Shown: positions 26,001 through 35,000 of the stretch, piece after piece
How the letters are laid out: every line of letters begins with the position of its first letter
Position numbering within the stretch: the stretch's first letter is position 1
Position numbers and translations under genes: made by a program
DNA from: Blastopirellula sediminis
GTDB taxonomy: Bacteria; Planctomycetota; Planctomycetia; Pirellulales; Pirellulaceae
Assembly: GCF_020966755.1 (NCBI RefSeq)
Contig: NZ_JAJKFT010000010.1
Location: 3,814,481-3,878,480 of the forward strand
Reading direction: 5' to 3'
DNA: 64,000 bases
The notes under the pieces: generated by a model
What the model saw: the letters and a program-made list of their open reading frames with translations, nothing else
Database searches by the model: none
What the model was told of the DNA's origin: nothing

Positions 26001-27440
26001 CTCGTTGATCACCATGTTGCCGGAGAAAATGTTGTACTTGATTCTGGTCGGGAATTCGCCATTTTGAGCGAGGATCATGATCTCGGCGTTGACGTCGGTC
26101 AGGCCGGAGTTGATCACGCCGAAGAACTCAAAGCCGTCCACGTTGATGTCGACGCCGCCGGCGACGACTCGGTTGTTGACGAGCAGGTAAATGTCGAGGT
26201 CGGAGTAAGCTGACAGGCCGTTTTCCGTAAAGAAGTTGTCGTCCCATTGGAACGCGATCACGGCAATGCTCAGCGCGGGAATCGTAACCGACTGACGGTC
26301 GTCGACGCCGGTCTCGCTCGGGTCAAAGTCGTATGCAGTGCCGCCGAAGAAGAACGGAGCGCCAGCGACTCGGCCGATCTGACCAGGGTAGTAAACGTTT
26401 TCGCTCGCCACGAACGGAGCTTCGTACGATTCGCGAGCGCTATTGCCTGCCGACGTGAAGTAGGCGACGTTGTTTTGGACCACGGCGTCGGCGGCGCGGG
26501 CGATCATGCCGTCAGAGAACCACGGTTCACTCGCATAGCCGACGTCGTCGACGATCACGTTCGCTCCGGCGGCGGCCAGGTTGTAAATCCCTTGGGCGAA
26601 ACCGGCTTTGCCGGTGAAGGCCGTCGTAAACGCCAACTCGGCGCCCGGAGCGACGTCATGCACCAACTGCAACATGCCGCGTCCTTCGTCGGTTGATGAC
26701 GAAGTGATGTAATCTTGAAGCACCTGAACCGGGGTGGTATTGCCGAGCGGATTGCCGATGCCCGGAAGGTCGCCGGTGCTGACGTCGAGCGCTGCGCCGC
26801 CAAGCGCATCGTAACTGTCCGAAAGAACGCCGATCTTTACGCCGGTTCCGTCAAAGCCATATTCGGCGCGAACGGTATCGGTAAACATCGAGGCATCCCC
26901 TTGGCTGTCGACCGAGCCTACGCTGGTCGACACGATCGACGGCGAAACGCCGCCGAGCGCAGGAATCGCCGCCAAGTCCGCCAGCGAGGTGATCGGCAGC
27001 CAACCAGATACGGTGTTGCCATACTCGCCGGTTTGCGTGAAGCCAATCTGCGACAAGCTGGTCTTTAGCAGCGACTTCGCGGCTGCGTTGGTCGGCGCCA
27101 GGTCGAGCAAGACCCGATCGTTCGAGTCGATCAAAAACGGATCGCGAATCTCGGCGGAAACGACGCTGCCGGAAGTGCCGTCGGCAGCATCGGGGTCGTC
27201 GACGCCGGTACCAACGCCGCTTCCCCCACCAGTGATCGTGTCGTGATAGAGAAGGGTTAGGTTCCAGCCCAGGACCGCCAAGGGACCGTCCTTGCCGACG
27301 CGGTCGGTTCCCATAAATGAATCGAGTGCGTCCTCGTAGCCGGTCGCATCCATCACCATGCGGGCTTCCAGCGATTCCAACCGCGCCTGCGAGCCACGGA
27401 ATTGACGGCGGTTTTTGGCTTTACGAGAGGACCGTTTCAT
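23001..27440 (-). CDS. Secreted subtilase-like protein with GEVED and dockerin domains
   Basis: The ATG at 27440 has GGAG 9 nt upstream and gives 1479 aa. Its start MKRSSRKAKNRRQ leads to RLESLEARMVMDA, the L-E-x-R export signal. A subtilisin-fold domain spans about 190-600: catalytic Asp208 (IGVLSDSYD) and Ser575 (FFGTSAAAPHAAA). The histidine position is replaced by DEGRGML with Glu252, followed by VAPGAELAF. Further along are an SdrD-B-like domain (GVIGYKFNDINLDGVRQ), a GEVED domain (AGEVEDYQV), a cadherin-like module (YDVLANDK) and a dockerin-like pair (DVNGDGVLSSHDL, DVNGDGAFNVLDY). A Ser/Thr-rich linker and an acidic tail DVDAAWEEDLISG end the chain. Cell-surface location inferred. Whether it cleaves proteins depends on whether the glutamate can act as base, as in sedolisins. 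Confidence 0.93.
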   Translation of the reverse strand: MKRSSRKAKNRRQFRGSQARLESLEARMVMDATGYEDALDSFMGTDRVGKDGPLAVLGWNLTLLYHDTITGGGSGVGTGVDDPDAADGTSGSVVSAEIRDPFLIDSNDRVLLDLAPTNAAAKSLLKTSLSQIGFTQTGEYGNTVSGWLPITSLADLAAIPALGGVSPSIVSTSVGSVDSQGDASMFTDTVRAEYGFDGTGVKIGVLSDSYDALGGAALDVSTGDLPGIGNPLGNTTPVQVLQDYITSSSTDEGRGMLQLVHDVAPGAELAFTTAFTGKAGFAQGIYNLAAAGANVIVDDVGYASEPWFSDGMIARAADAVVQNNVAYFTSAGNSARESYEAPFVASENVYYPGQIGRVAGAPFFFGGTAYDFDPSETGVDDRQSVTIPALSIAVIAFQWDDNFFTENGLSAYSDLDIYLLVNNRVVAGGVDINVDGFEFFGVINSGLTDVNAEIMILAQNGEFPTRIKYNIFSGNMVINEYATDSGTAVGHSNAAYAMSVGAAYYVDTPEFGTSPPQLESFSSAGGTPILIDQNGLRIDPVIRQNVDIVAPDGTDTTFFGFDVDLNGFPNFFGTSAAAPHAAALAALMRQANPSLTALEINDIMRDTAIDMDDPATAGYDSGYDFGTGYGYVNGLEAVLTALFAGGDTIGSSDTCGVYTGPPAIQIHAGLGANLFVTGHSVLDNGVDNGQLGYDYEILNFLRGKGTSQEIAADQYSIAIIGNDTASWGFSSGSQYAVGYQSTTFYDIDNITSSVWTQILSNDALIILSDINAVPTDGLDDLQIDSIVAAKSLIAAAVNTRGLDVWAGGGSIGTGYYDFLPTGAVTAADLAASATLYAPTAEGQALGFTATMANAAESYSSFINYDDNFFLTERRDFGEDISLAATNVAFSNDELVTANAETDILMHGVIGYKFNDINLDGVRQANEPGLAGFTFFIDENGDGKIGLCEPAAVTDASGKFTLYPRQSGTFNILQVIEPGYYNTDPITHTIEVNGTRITINASLDSGAIPAVDYGDAGLPYAAAPVVDGLQLGDSPFEDDGVVFGSGLKIGTNTVTIDSSTVISTALLQAWMDFNKDGDFNDPGEQIFKNLQLQSGIHTYTFTIPNTVIDDSSLPDAYRIPLNARFRLDYQQNLGPTGAGFAGEVEDYQVYIKGDPESGLFLKDDVFTYLEDTPDQTYDVLANDKTFFNRTITLTGFSSQTAGAPDSAFSIVGNKLVFDATGITGLTEDIVVEYTAMDSAGFTETATLTLRLPGAGALSIFSTSFINQTNSGDVNGDGVLSSHDLTILLYELDHQGARTLPVLGSPGAGFNKYIDVNGDGAFNVLDYASLLGKMIQQKLNREGEAEGEAVDAAFAVEDSISETITPAPILDPSPTTQSSTLTSSNAATTSSSSSDVSFYLAGVLEKPNGQSSLLSQDSESSVDETLVEGEMVDYLYPDSSTEYLLIDSSSSSTLMTEEVESAIDEIAIDVDAAWEEDLISG

Positions 27441-27545
27441 GGTGTGAATCTCCGAACGCTGATCCGGCCCGAGAGAAGTTGCGGGCTGAATCCCTTGCGT
27501 TATGGCTGTCTTAGCTGTCGGTGGTGAGGAGTATGCGGATCGTAC

Positions 27546-27599
27546 CGGGTTAGTCAAATCTTCGGACTACAACAAGTCCAAAGAGGGGAGACTTACCCG
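27546..27599 (-). promoter_or_regulatory. Nested (cruciform-like) inverted repeat upstream of the subtilase-like gene
   Basis: An outer 10-bp stem with one mismatch, CGGGTTAGTC (27546-27555) with GACTTACCCG (27590-27599), encloses an inner hairpin GGACT (27564-27568) / AGTCC (27575-27579) with a 6-nt loop. The inner stem extends by flanking A/T and G/C pairs. It lies 106-159 bp before the start codon. It may be a protein-binding site or an RNA leader structure. No T run follows, so not a terminator. Confidence 0.4.
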
Positions 27600-27767
27600 T
27601 AGCAATGAAAATAGTTGCTCGCCAGTCCGATTACAACGGATCTAACGCAGTCTCGCCGAATTACCTAGATTTTCTGGTTTTGGCAATTGTAGGAGAGTTT
27701 GCAACGCGGCTTAGACGCAGCGGCAAGACGGGGAGTTCCCCGAATTTCTCGGCGAGAAACGCAAAAA

Positions 27768-27798
27768 GAAAAGGCCGGCGAGATTCGCCGGCCTTTTC
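27768..27798 (-). terminator. Terminator downstream of the BBP7 gene
   Basis: A perfect 14-bp stem: GAAAAGGCCGGCGA (27768-27781) pairs with TCGCCGGCCTTTTC (27785-27798) around a GAT loop. Read on the minus strand the stem ends in CTTTTC, about 30 bp past the stop of the BBP7 protein gene. The A/T flanks make it usable in both directions. Confidence 0.85.
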
Positions 27799-27827
27799 TT
27801 AAGTTCTTAATTTGCAACCGGTAGCGA

Positions 27828-29357
27828 CTACCAGACGCACTCCAGCCCGGCCGTGGCGCCGTGATAGAGAGCCGATCCGTTGTCGTCGATCGAGATCGAG
27901 CGGCCAACCAGGGCGGCTGGGCCCGTTCCCAACGCGGTCGTGAAGTTGTAGTTGTCGATCGAAAGGGCGACGCCGTCGACGTAAACCACTTGGTAACCGA
28001 GCTTTAGGGTGGCGTGCGGCGTCAGCTTGAAGTTGCCGTGGAACCCACCTTCGGTCACCATCGAAGCCCGATTCGCCGAAGCTTCTTCAAATACCCCGGC
28101 GACCGTGCCACCATCGTTCAGCAGGATCGTCGAGTGTTGAACCCCCCGATTGCCGTACAGGCCGCATTCCAGGAAGCCGGTCAGGCTCAAGCGAGTCGTC
28201 AGGCGGGTCGTCAAATCGCCACCCAACTGCACGCCGTACATGTCGTTGTCGGTGTCAACCGAGTAGTCCATGGCGCCGGTCGCACCGATCGCGACGTAGT
28301 TCGAGCGTTCGCTCAGGCGGAAGTAGCGGAAACCGCCCCACCACGAGCCTTGGAACCAGCAGCCGGCGCCGGTCCAACCACGCTTCAGATTGATTTCGAT
28401 CGAGTCGAAGCGGTTGTTGAGCGAGAGACCGACGAAGTCCGACTGATCGCTTTCGGCATAGCCGCCAAGCGGGTCGCTACCGAAGTTCGACAGCGGCGAG
28501 TAGAGGTCGCCGGCTCCCGTGACGAAGGCGCCGCTTCCCCAGTTGCCAACGCCCATGTAGCTGACTTCAAGGGTCGAGCCCGCGAAGCAGATCCAGTTAC
28601 CGGTCATACGAATGCCACCTTCGGTCTCGAAACCGAGCTGGTTGCTGTCGAGAACCGTCGGGCCAAGGACCCCGGACGAAGCGAAAGCCCGACTCGGAAC
28701 GTTTCCTTCCAACTTGAAGAGGGTCGCTTCGGCGCTGAAGTCGAAGTAGCGGGGAGCACAACGGCCGCCGTATTCCGACAGGTCCCAAGCGTTGCCGATC
28801 CCACGGCTGAAGCCGCAGTACTGGCCGCCGCCGAACAGGCCGCAGCAGCCTTGGCAGCCGTTGCCGCAGCAACCGCAGCCCGAGCCGCGACAAGTCGCAC
28901 AGCCGTGACCGCCGCAAGCGGCACACGTACCGTTGTGGTACGACGCTTCAACGACGCTGGGATCTTGTTGGATCATCGGGTTCGGCTGAGCGTAAGCGGC
29001 CGGAGCGGCGCCATACGGCATCATGCCGGGGTAACCCATGCCGGGCTGGGGCATCATGCCCGGATAGCCCATGCCAGGCTGCGGCATCATGCCGCCGGTC
29101 ATCATCGTCGGTTGGTAGGGGTTGGCCTGCGGATATTGGCCCGGTTGGGCGTTTTGTCCGCTACCGCCTTGCGACGGGGGATCGCTGACCAACGGCTGGC
29201 GCCACTGGCCGCTCGCCAGATAGGCGATGCCGGAGGGTTGGCCTGCGGAATCGTGTTGGTCAGAGCCGGTCGCGTACGTGGCTTTCTGCGCGACCGCATC
29301 CGTCGATGCTGCGAGCATCGCCATCAAGGAAACGATCCACAAACTATGGGCTCTCAT
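27828..29357 (-). CDS. BBP7-family outer-membrane beta-barrel protein with Cys-rich insert
   Basis: A 509-aa protein whose ATG at 29357 has AGAGGA just upstream. A Sec signal peptide covers residues 1-24 (ends AVAQ). Two copies of MMPQPGMGYPG (about 90-111) lie in a Pro/Gly/Met-rich linker. A cysteine cluster at 145-172 has ten Cys in 28 residues, in CxxCGGHGCxxCRGSGC order. From about residue 180 the chain is alternating aromatic beta-strands (FDFSAEATLFKLEG, GFRYFRLSERSNY, LEVSYMG), ending in the aromatic GLECVW expected at an outer-membrane barrel C-terminus. This pattern and length match the BBP7 family of planctomycetes. Located in the outer membrane. Transport or structural role unknown. 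Confidence 0.9.
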   Translation of the reverse strand: MRAHSLWIVSLMAMLAASTDAVAQKATYATGSDQHDSAGQPSGIAYLASGQWRQPLVSDPPSQGGSGQNAQPGQYPQANPYQPTMMTGGMMPQPGMGYPGMMPQPGMGYPGMMPYGAAPAAYAQPNPMIQQDPSVVEASYHNGTCAACGGHGCATCRGSGCGCCGNGCQGCCGLFGGGQYCGFSRGIGNAWDLSEYGGRCAPRYFDFSAEATLFKLEGNVPSRAFASSGVLGPTVLDSNQLGFETEGGIRMTGNWICFAGSTLEVSYMGVGNWGSGAFVTGAGDLYSPLSNFGSDPLGGYAESDQSDFVGLSLNNRFDSIEINLKRGWTGAGCWFQGSWWGGFRYFRLSERSNYVAIGATGAMDYSVDTDNDMYGVQLGGDLTTRLTTRLSLTGFLECGLYGNRGVQHSTILLNDGGTVAGVFEEASANRASMVTEGGFHGNFKLTPHATLKLGYQVVYVDGVALSIDNYNFTTALGTGPAALVGRSISIDDNGSALYHGATAGLECVW

Positions 29358-29763
29358 GGGTTCCTCTTTCGCAGACGAAAGGCTGTCTTATCGTTGTGGA
29401 GACGAAGGCGGGCCAAATGCCATGTCCACGCGCTCCGTTGATTGCCGCCAAACTGACGACGAATCGATACGATGACTGCGAGGCGTATTTTCGATACCTT
29501 CACCACCACCCATCGGCACGAAACGCTCGCATTAACCAGCACTTTCAGAACGAGCCGTACATTTTTGCCAAATTCGCGCGGCCGGAGATTGCGAGCTTTC
29601 GCCGGTGGGCGGCAAGGTTTGCCTGAATTGCCGAGATTGCGTGCTAGCGGGTGGTTTCGGCGCCGGGAGGCGGAAATCGCCGCCGATATCCCTCTTTGCT
29701 CGTAGGCGATAAACTGGCGTTCCGATCGCGTTCGACCCCTGACGACTCCTGGATATCGCTCCC
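29358..29763. other. Divergent intergenic region, BBP7 gene and msrC-like gene
   Basis: The two genes flanking this 406-bp gap are read away from each other, so promoters for both should lie here. I see no hairpin, repeat or convincing small gene. The short open frames inside have skewed, arginine-rich composition. Confidence 0.4.
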
Positions 29764-30264
29764 ATGCACGAGATTTCCGCCTCCGGCGATCCGTCGCTCA
29801 ACAAGGCTTCCTTCTACGCTCAGCTTCGCGAAGACGTCAGCGCCATCCTGACCGGCGAGCGGGATTGGATCGCCAACACCGCCAACTGCGCCGCGGTCCT
29901 CTATCACGCATTACGCGATGTGAATTGGGCCGGCTTCTATTTCCTGCAGGGGGAAGAGTTGGTGCTGGGACCGTTTCAAGGAAAGCCGGCCTGCGTGCGC
30001 ATTGGACCCGGCCGCGGGGTATGCGGCGCGGCGGTTGTGCAGCGGCAGACGCTCGTGGTCCCGAACGTTCATGAATTCCCTGGCCATATTGCTTGCGACT
30101 GCGCCTCCAATGCGGAGATCGTCGTTCCGCTGATCGTGGGGGATCGCATCATTGGCGTGCTCGACATCGATAGTCCGGTGCTTGAGCGCTTCAGCGAAGA
30201 GGACGCCGCGGGGTTGGAATCGATCGTCGCTTGCTTGCTGTCGGCGTCGGAAGTCGGGGGATAG
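29764..30264 (+). CDS. msrC: Free methionine-R-sulfoxide reductase (GAF domain)
   Basis: A 166-aa cytoplasmic single GAF-domain protein. This family reduces free methionine-R-sulfoxide back to methionine using thioredoxin, protecting against oxidants. Sequence signs: DVNWAGFYF near 52-60, GPFQGKPACVRI (Cys77), GVCGAAV (Cys87), HIACDCASNAEIVVPL (Cys111, Cys113), GVLDIDSP. Cys77, Cys87 and Cys111 keep the same spacing as the three cysteines of E. coli fRMsr (Cys84, Cys94, Cys118), with a constant offset of 7. Length is standard for the family. It appears monocistronic, followed by a 168-bp gap. No strong ribosome site is visible, so a few codons of start uncertainty remain. Confidence 0.93.
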   Translation: MHEISASGDPSLNKASFYAQLREDVSAILTGERDWIANTANCAAVLYHALRDVNWAGFYFLQGEELVLGPFQGKPACVRIGPGRGVCGAAVVQRQTLVVPNVHEFPGHIACDCASNAEIVVPLIVGDRIIGVLDIDSPVLERFSEEDAAGLESIVACLLSASEVGG

Positions 30265-30432
30265 TCGGCCGGCATGTTAAGCTTCTGCGCGCTTTCTCCG
30301 TAAGCGCCTGTTGCGACTCCTTCGAGCCGCGCCGATCAACTATGATGGAAGGGCCTGCTTGAACCCACAGCGTGGCGCGTTGCGATTCCCCTTCCCTACC
30401 CCGCTCATTCCCCCTTCTCCAGGAAAGTTCCC

Positions 30433-31347
30433 ATGCCGCTGCATCTTCCTTCCGTCAGTCGTCGTCAGTTCCTCACGCATTCGGCCGCCGCGCTGGCTGG
30501 TCTCTCCGTCTTGCGCGTCGGTTACGCCGCTGATGCCGACGAGTCTGTAACGTTGGCGTTCCTCTCCGACACGCACATTCCGGAAACGCCGATGGTGGAA
30601 GCGCGCGGCGTGAACATGACCGCCAACCTGGAAGCGGCGATCAAGGAGATCAACGCGCTCTCGACCAAGCCTGCGGCGGTGCTGTTCAACGGCGATTGCG
30701 CTTACCTCAAAGGGCTGCCGAAGGACTATGCCAACTTCGCCAAGTGCGTGCAGCCGCTGCTCGACGCCGGGCAAGAGTTGCATATGACGATGGGGAATCA
30801 CGATAACATTCCCGCGTTCTACGACGCGCTGCAGAGCCAAAAGCCGGAGCAGCCGCTGGTCGAATCGAAACATGTCGGCATCTTAGAGACTCCCTTCGCC
30901 AACATCTTCCTGCTCGATTCGTTGATGACAACCAACGTCGTCACCGGCGAGCTGGGTGACGCGCAGCTGAAATGGCTGAGCGAAGCGCTTGACGCGCGAG
31001 CCGATAAGCCGGCGGTGGTGATGGCCCATCACACGCTCGACAAGACGCCCCCGCAAGCTGGCAAAGTGATCAGCGGACTCGCCGACACCGCCGAATTCCT
31101 GGAACTGATGCACGCCAAAAAGAACGTCAAGGCGTACGTCTTCGGCCACTCGCACGTTTGGGCTCACACCCATGAGGGCGACCTGAACTTGATCAATCTG
31201 CCGGCTTGCGCCTACGTCTTTAGCGACGCCCAGCCGAACGGTTGGACGCTAGGTCGCTTGAATAAGGATGGAATCGAATTCGAACTGCAAGCCCACGACA
31301 AGGGCCGCAAGGAGCATGGTCAGGTCTTCACGGTGAAGTGGGCGTAG
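30433..31347 (+). CDS. Tat-exported calcineurin-like phosphoesterase
   Basis: A 304-aa protein with AGGAA 7 nt before its ATG. The N-terminus carries a twin-arginine motif SRRQFL (residues 9-14), a hydrophobic stretch and a plausible cleavage site at ~YAADA, so it is folded in the cytoplasm and exported by Tat. Metal-binding motifs of the metallophosphoesterase fold appear in order: LSDTHIP (Asp46, His48), NGDCAY, GNHDNIP, MAHHTL and GHSHVWAH. Such enzymes use two metals to hydrolyse phosphomono- or diesters. The exact substrate cannot be read from sequence. It is convergent with the M24 gene, with 28 bp between stops. Confidence 0.92.
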   Translation: MPLHLPSVSRRQFLTHSAAALAGLSVLRVGYAADADESVTLAFLSDTHIPETPMVEARGVNMTANLEAAIKEINALSTKPAAVLFNGDCAYLKGLPKDYANFAKCVQPLLDAGQELHMTMGNHDNIPAFYDALQSQKPEQPLVESKHVGILETPFANIFLLDSLMTTNVVTGELGDAQLKWLSEALDARADKPAVVMAHHTLDKTPPQAGKVISGLADTAEFLELMHAKKNVKAYVFGHSHVWAHTHEGDLNLINLPACAYVFSDAQPNGWTLGRLNKDGIEFELQAHDKGRKEHGQVFTVKWA

Positions 31348-31375
31348 ATCGCTTGCGACCCGTTCGCTACGACGT

Positions 31376-32080
31376 TTACAGTTCGACGATGCGCCCATCG
31401 TCGTCAACGCGATAGATGTTTTCATGTTTGAATCCCCACGTTCCGCCGATTTGGCGAATGTGGGGTTCAAACGTAAAGCAGGCGACTTCTTTCAATCGCG
31501 TCGGATCTCCAGTCTGGATGTAGATTCGTTCGTCCAGGCGGCCCGGCAGCGTATGGCCGAAGTTCCCCAGAAAGTCGAGCGTCTCATAACCGCCGTCAAC
31601 AATCACGGCCAGCATCTGATCGTAGAGTTCGCCGAACGTTGTATTGCTGTCGGCGATCGACGGCAGTATCTGATGAAGTTGCAGGACGAAGCGTTTGCCC
31701 CGCCGCAGCTCCGGTAGCGAAGGCTCGTCAACAGCGCGTCCATCTTCCACGCAATAGCTGCGAGCGCAATCCCCCCAGACGCCGTCGAGCGAGGGACTTA
31801 TGTCGACCGTCACCAAGTTGGTCGCGCCAACTAGTTCGTTCGCCGGCTGATAAACTTTGCCCGAACTTGAAAGCGAACTGCGCGAGCCGAGCAGTACCAG
31901 CGCCGGGCAATCGTAATACCACGTTTCCGACACGCCCTGATCTTGAAGCATGCCGACCGCCCGATCGGCGATCGACTGTTCCGTATCGGTCGAGACGATC
32001 GTCGGCCCAAGATCGCGAAGGACTCGCTTGGCGATCGTTTGGACCTGCTGACGTCGCTTTAGCAGGGTTGTCGCGTCCAT
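31376..32080 (-). CDS. M24-family metallopeptidase (Xaa-Pro/creatinase fold)
   Basis: A 234-aa protein covering just the pita-bread catalytic domain, without the N-terminal domain of typical Xaa-Pro aminopeptidases. All five metal ligands are present: Asp93 and Asp104 (VTVDISPSLDGVWGD), His176 (FGHTLPG), Glu205 (FTFEPHI) and Glu220 (KHENIYRV). It therefore should bind two metals and act as an aminopeptidase or related hydrolase, in the cytoplasm (no signal). The gene starts 9 bp after the RND pump stop, so it is the fourth gene of the MarR-MFP-RND operon, an unusual partner for an efflux system. Substrate unknown. Confidence 0.9.
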   Translation of the reverse strand: MDATTLLKRRQQVQTIAKRVLRDLGPTIVSTDTEQSIADRAVGMLQDQGVSETWYYDCPALVLLGSRSSLSSSGKVYQPANELVGATNLVTVDISPSLDGVWGDCARSYCVEDGRAVDEPSLPELRRGKRFVLQLHQILPSIADSNTTFGELYDQMLAVIVDGGYETLDFLGNFGHTLPGRLDERIYIQTGDPTRLKEVACFTFEPHIRQIGGTWGFKHENIYRVDDDGRIVEL

Positions 32081-32089
32081 TGGTCACCG

Positions 32090-35000
32090 TCAGGCGCCAT
32101 GCTTCGACTTCTCCGAGTCGGATTGCGTCGTGCCGTTAGCGCCGTTCGCTTCTTTCTTCGGCAGCACGTAATTGGCGACGGTTTCTTGCTCCGCTTGACC
32201 TGAAGTCGCCGGCAAGAGACGAGTCGCTTTCGGTTTCTCCATCTGCGTCTTCTTGCCCCAGATCATTTGTACCAGCGCTTCGTACGCTTCGACCGTCAGG
32301 CTGAACATGCTGGGGACCAGCACCAGCGTGAAGATGGTTGAGAGGATTAGCCCGCCGAGGACCACGCTGCCGAGACCGCGATAGAGTTCGCTGCCGGAGC
32401 CGGGGAACATCACCAGCGGCATCAGACCGAGCACCGTGGTCGTGGTGGTCATAAAGATCGGGCGAATACGGGAACCGACGCTCTCCAACACCGCTTCGTC
32501 GAGGTTCATCCCATCTTCCCGGATGTGATTGAGCGCCTGGTGAACGATCAGAATCGGGTTGTTCACCACCGTACCGATCAGAATCACGAAGCCGAGCATT
32601 GTCAGCACGTCGAGCGATTGCAGCACGAACAGATTGAGGAGACTCAATCCCATGATCCCGCCGGCGGCGCCAAGCGGTACGCTGAAGATGATCACAAACG
32701 GATAGAGCCACGACTCAAAGAGAGCCGCCATCAGCAAGTAAGTGATCAACAGCGCCAGAATCAGATTGAAGCGGAGCGACGTCCAGGTTTTGCCTAGCTT
32801 GTCGGCGGTGCCGGCCAGGTTGATCCGATATTCCTGGCCCAGCTGTCCGCTCGCTTCCAGCGGCTGGATGATTTCGCTGGTGATCTGATCCATCGCGTAT
32901 TCCATCGGCACCTCCGGCGGCGGCGTCACTTCGATGATGATCGAACGGAGTCGTTCGCGGTGATTCACCTGCTCCGGACCGCTGCCGATGTCGACGTTGG
33001 CGATAGCGCCCAGCGGCACGATCGAACCAAGCGGCGTCGCGACCGGCAGCGCTTCGATCTTTTGCGTCGCGTCGGCGAACCGGGTTTCCCCTTTGATCGT
33101 CAGGTCGATCTTTTTGCCGTCCAGGAAGTAGTCCCCTGCGTAGGCGCCGTCGACCAGCGCGTTGACCGCATAGCCCATATCGGCGCTCGAAAGGCCGATG
33201 TCGGCCGCTTGAATCAAACGTGGCGAAACGTGCACTTCCGGGCTCGAAAGGTCGAGACTCGGAACCGGGCGAATCTGGGCGTTCGGAATCAATTGGACCG
33301 ACTGCCGCAAGATATTGCCGCCGAGACCCACCAGTTTCGGCAGGTCAGGACCGGTGATTTCAATTTCAATTTTGCGACCGCCGGTGAGCCCGCGTTCGAA
33401 CAAGCTTGATTGCGTCGCAACGGCGAACGTCCCCGGCAACTTGCCGCTGACGCGCTGAATGAGCGGGATCAGCTCGGCGACGCGCTGGTCGTCATACGTC
33501 TTCAGTCCCATAAAGACCTGGCGTCCTCGCGCGACGAAGAAGAAGTCGCGAATCGCCGGGAATTCTCCCTGATCGAAGTCCGCATCGGTCGGATTGACGT
33601 CCCAATAGGGCTTCAGGTCGGTTTCGACCACTTCGCCCAGGTCCATCAACTGGTCGAGGTTATAACCCGGCGGCGGCAGCAACACGCCGAAGACCAGGTT
33701 GCGGTTGCCGTTCGGCAGGTATTCGACCTTCGGCCAGAACGCCCAGCAAAGGAAAATCGCTCCCGCGGTAATCCCGCTGATGAGCGCGATCCGGCGAAGA
33801 ACGCCTCCTTGGAACCAGCGATTGAGCTCGACGATTCCGCGAACCATCTTCTGGCCGGCGCCGGATATCGTTTGTTCCACCGCGCCCATCCGATGGCCGT
33901 CAGCGGCGATGACCGCTGGGATGTTGCGCTTTTCGTCGATTTGCTTGTTGCTGTCTCGATTTTCCTCGTCTTCTTTGCTGAAGAGTCGCGACGCCGCGAC
34001 CGGAATCACGGTAATCGAAACGATCAGCGACAGGGCGACCGCGGCGCTAATCGCTAGCGCAATGTCGGCGAACAACTGCCCCGCTTCTTCCTGCACAAAG
34101 ACGACCGGCAAAAAGACCGCAACGGTGGTCGCCGTCGATGCGAAGACGGCGCCCCACACTTCGGTCGTCCCGCGAGCGGCGGCCGCCAATGGGGAATAGC
34201 CCTTCGAGTAATAGGTGTAAATGTTTTCGAGCACGACGACCGCGTTGTCCACTAACATGCCGACGGCGAACGCCATACCGGCGAGGCTGATCACGTTGAG
34301 CGAGCGGCCGAGAACACCCAGAATCAGGAACGTGCCGACGATACTGATCGGAATCGCCAGCGCCACGACGAGCGCCCCACGGGCGAACCAGAAACCGGCG
34401 CCGATCAAGATCGCCATGCAGAGGACGAACCACCACGGACTGAGATAGGCCGAAGCGATCGCCGACGCCATCGCAAACGGAATCAAAATCAGCGTCCGCG
34501 CCCCAAGGTGCAAGAAGAGCATCAGCACGCACATCGTCAGCGCGCCGCCGATAAAGATGTTTTCCTGCACCAGGTTGATCGAAGAATTAATGTAATCGGT
34601 TTCGTCGTAGACCTGGGTCAGCTCCAGGTTGTTGTCCTTCAAAACCCCTTCGTTCAGCAGCTTGTTCGTCTCCTTCAGGCCATCCATCACGTCAAGGACG
34701 TTGGCGCCGGTCTCGCGCATGCAGTTGATTGCGATGCTTGATTCGCCAAAGCGGCGGACGATGCTGTCGGGCTTCTTATGTCCCAGTTCAACGTGTGCGA
34801 CGTCGCGGACGAAGACCGGCGCCCCGTCTCGAATCGCCAGCAATTGGTACTCGACCTGCTCCGGCGATTTGAACTGGCCGAGCGCACGGACCACGTACCG
34901 GCGTTTCCCTTCCCAGAAGTCGCCGGCTGAGGTGTCTTCGTTCTGGCTCATCAAGACGCGGCGGACGTCGCCGATGGTGAGCTGACGCGCGGCGAGCAGT

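Larger units (their letters stand above)
27441..27827. other. Leader of the subtilase-like gene
   Basis: This 387-bp gap contains the subtilase-like gene's promoter and leader, a compound inverted repeat at 27546-27599 and a strong terminator at 27768-27798. No gene is supported here. Confidence 0.5.
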
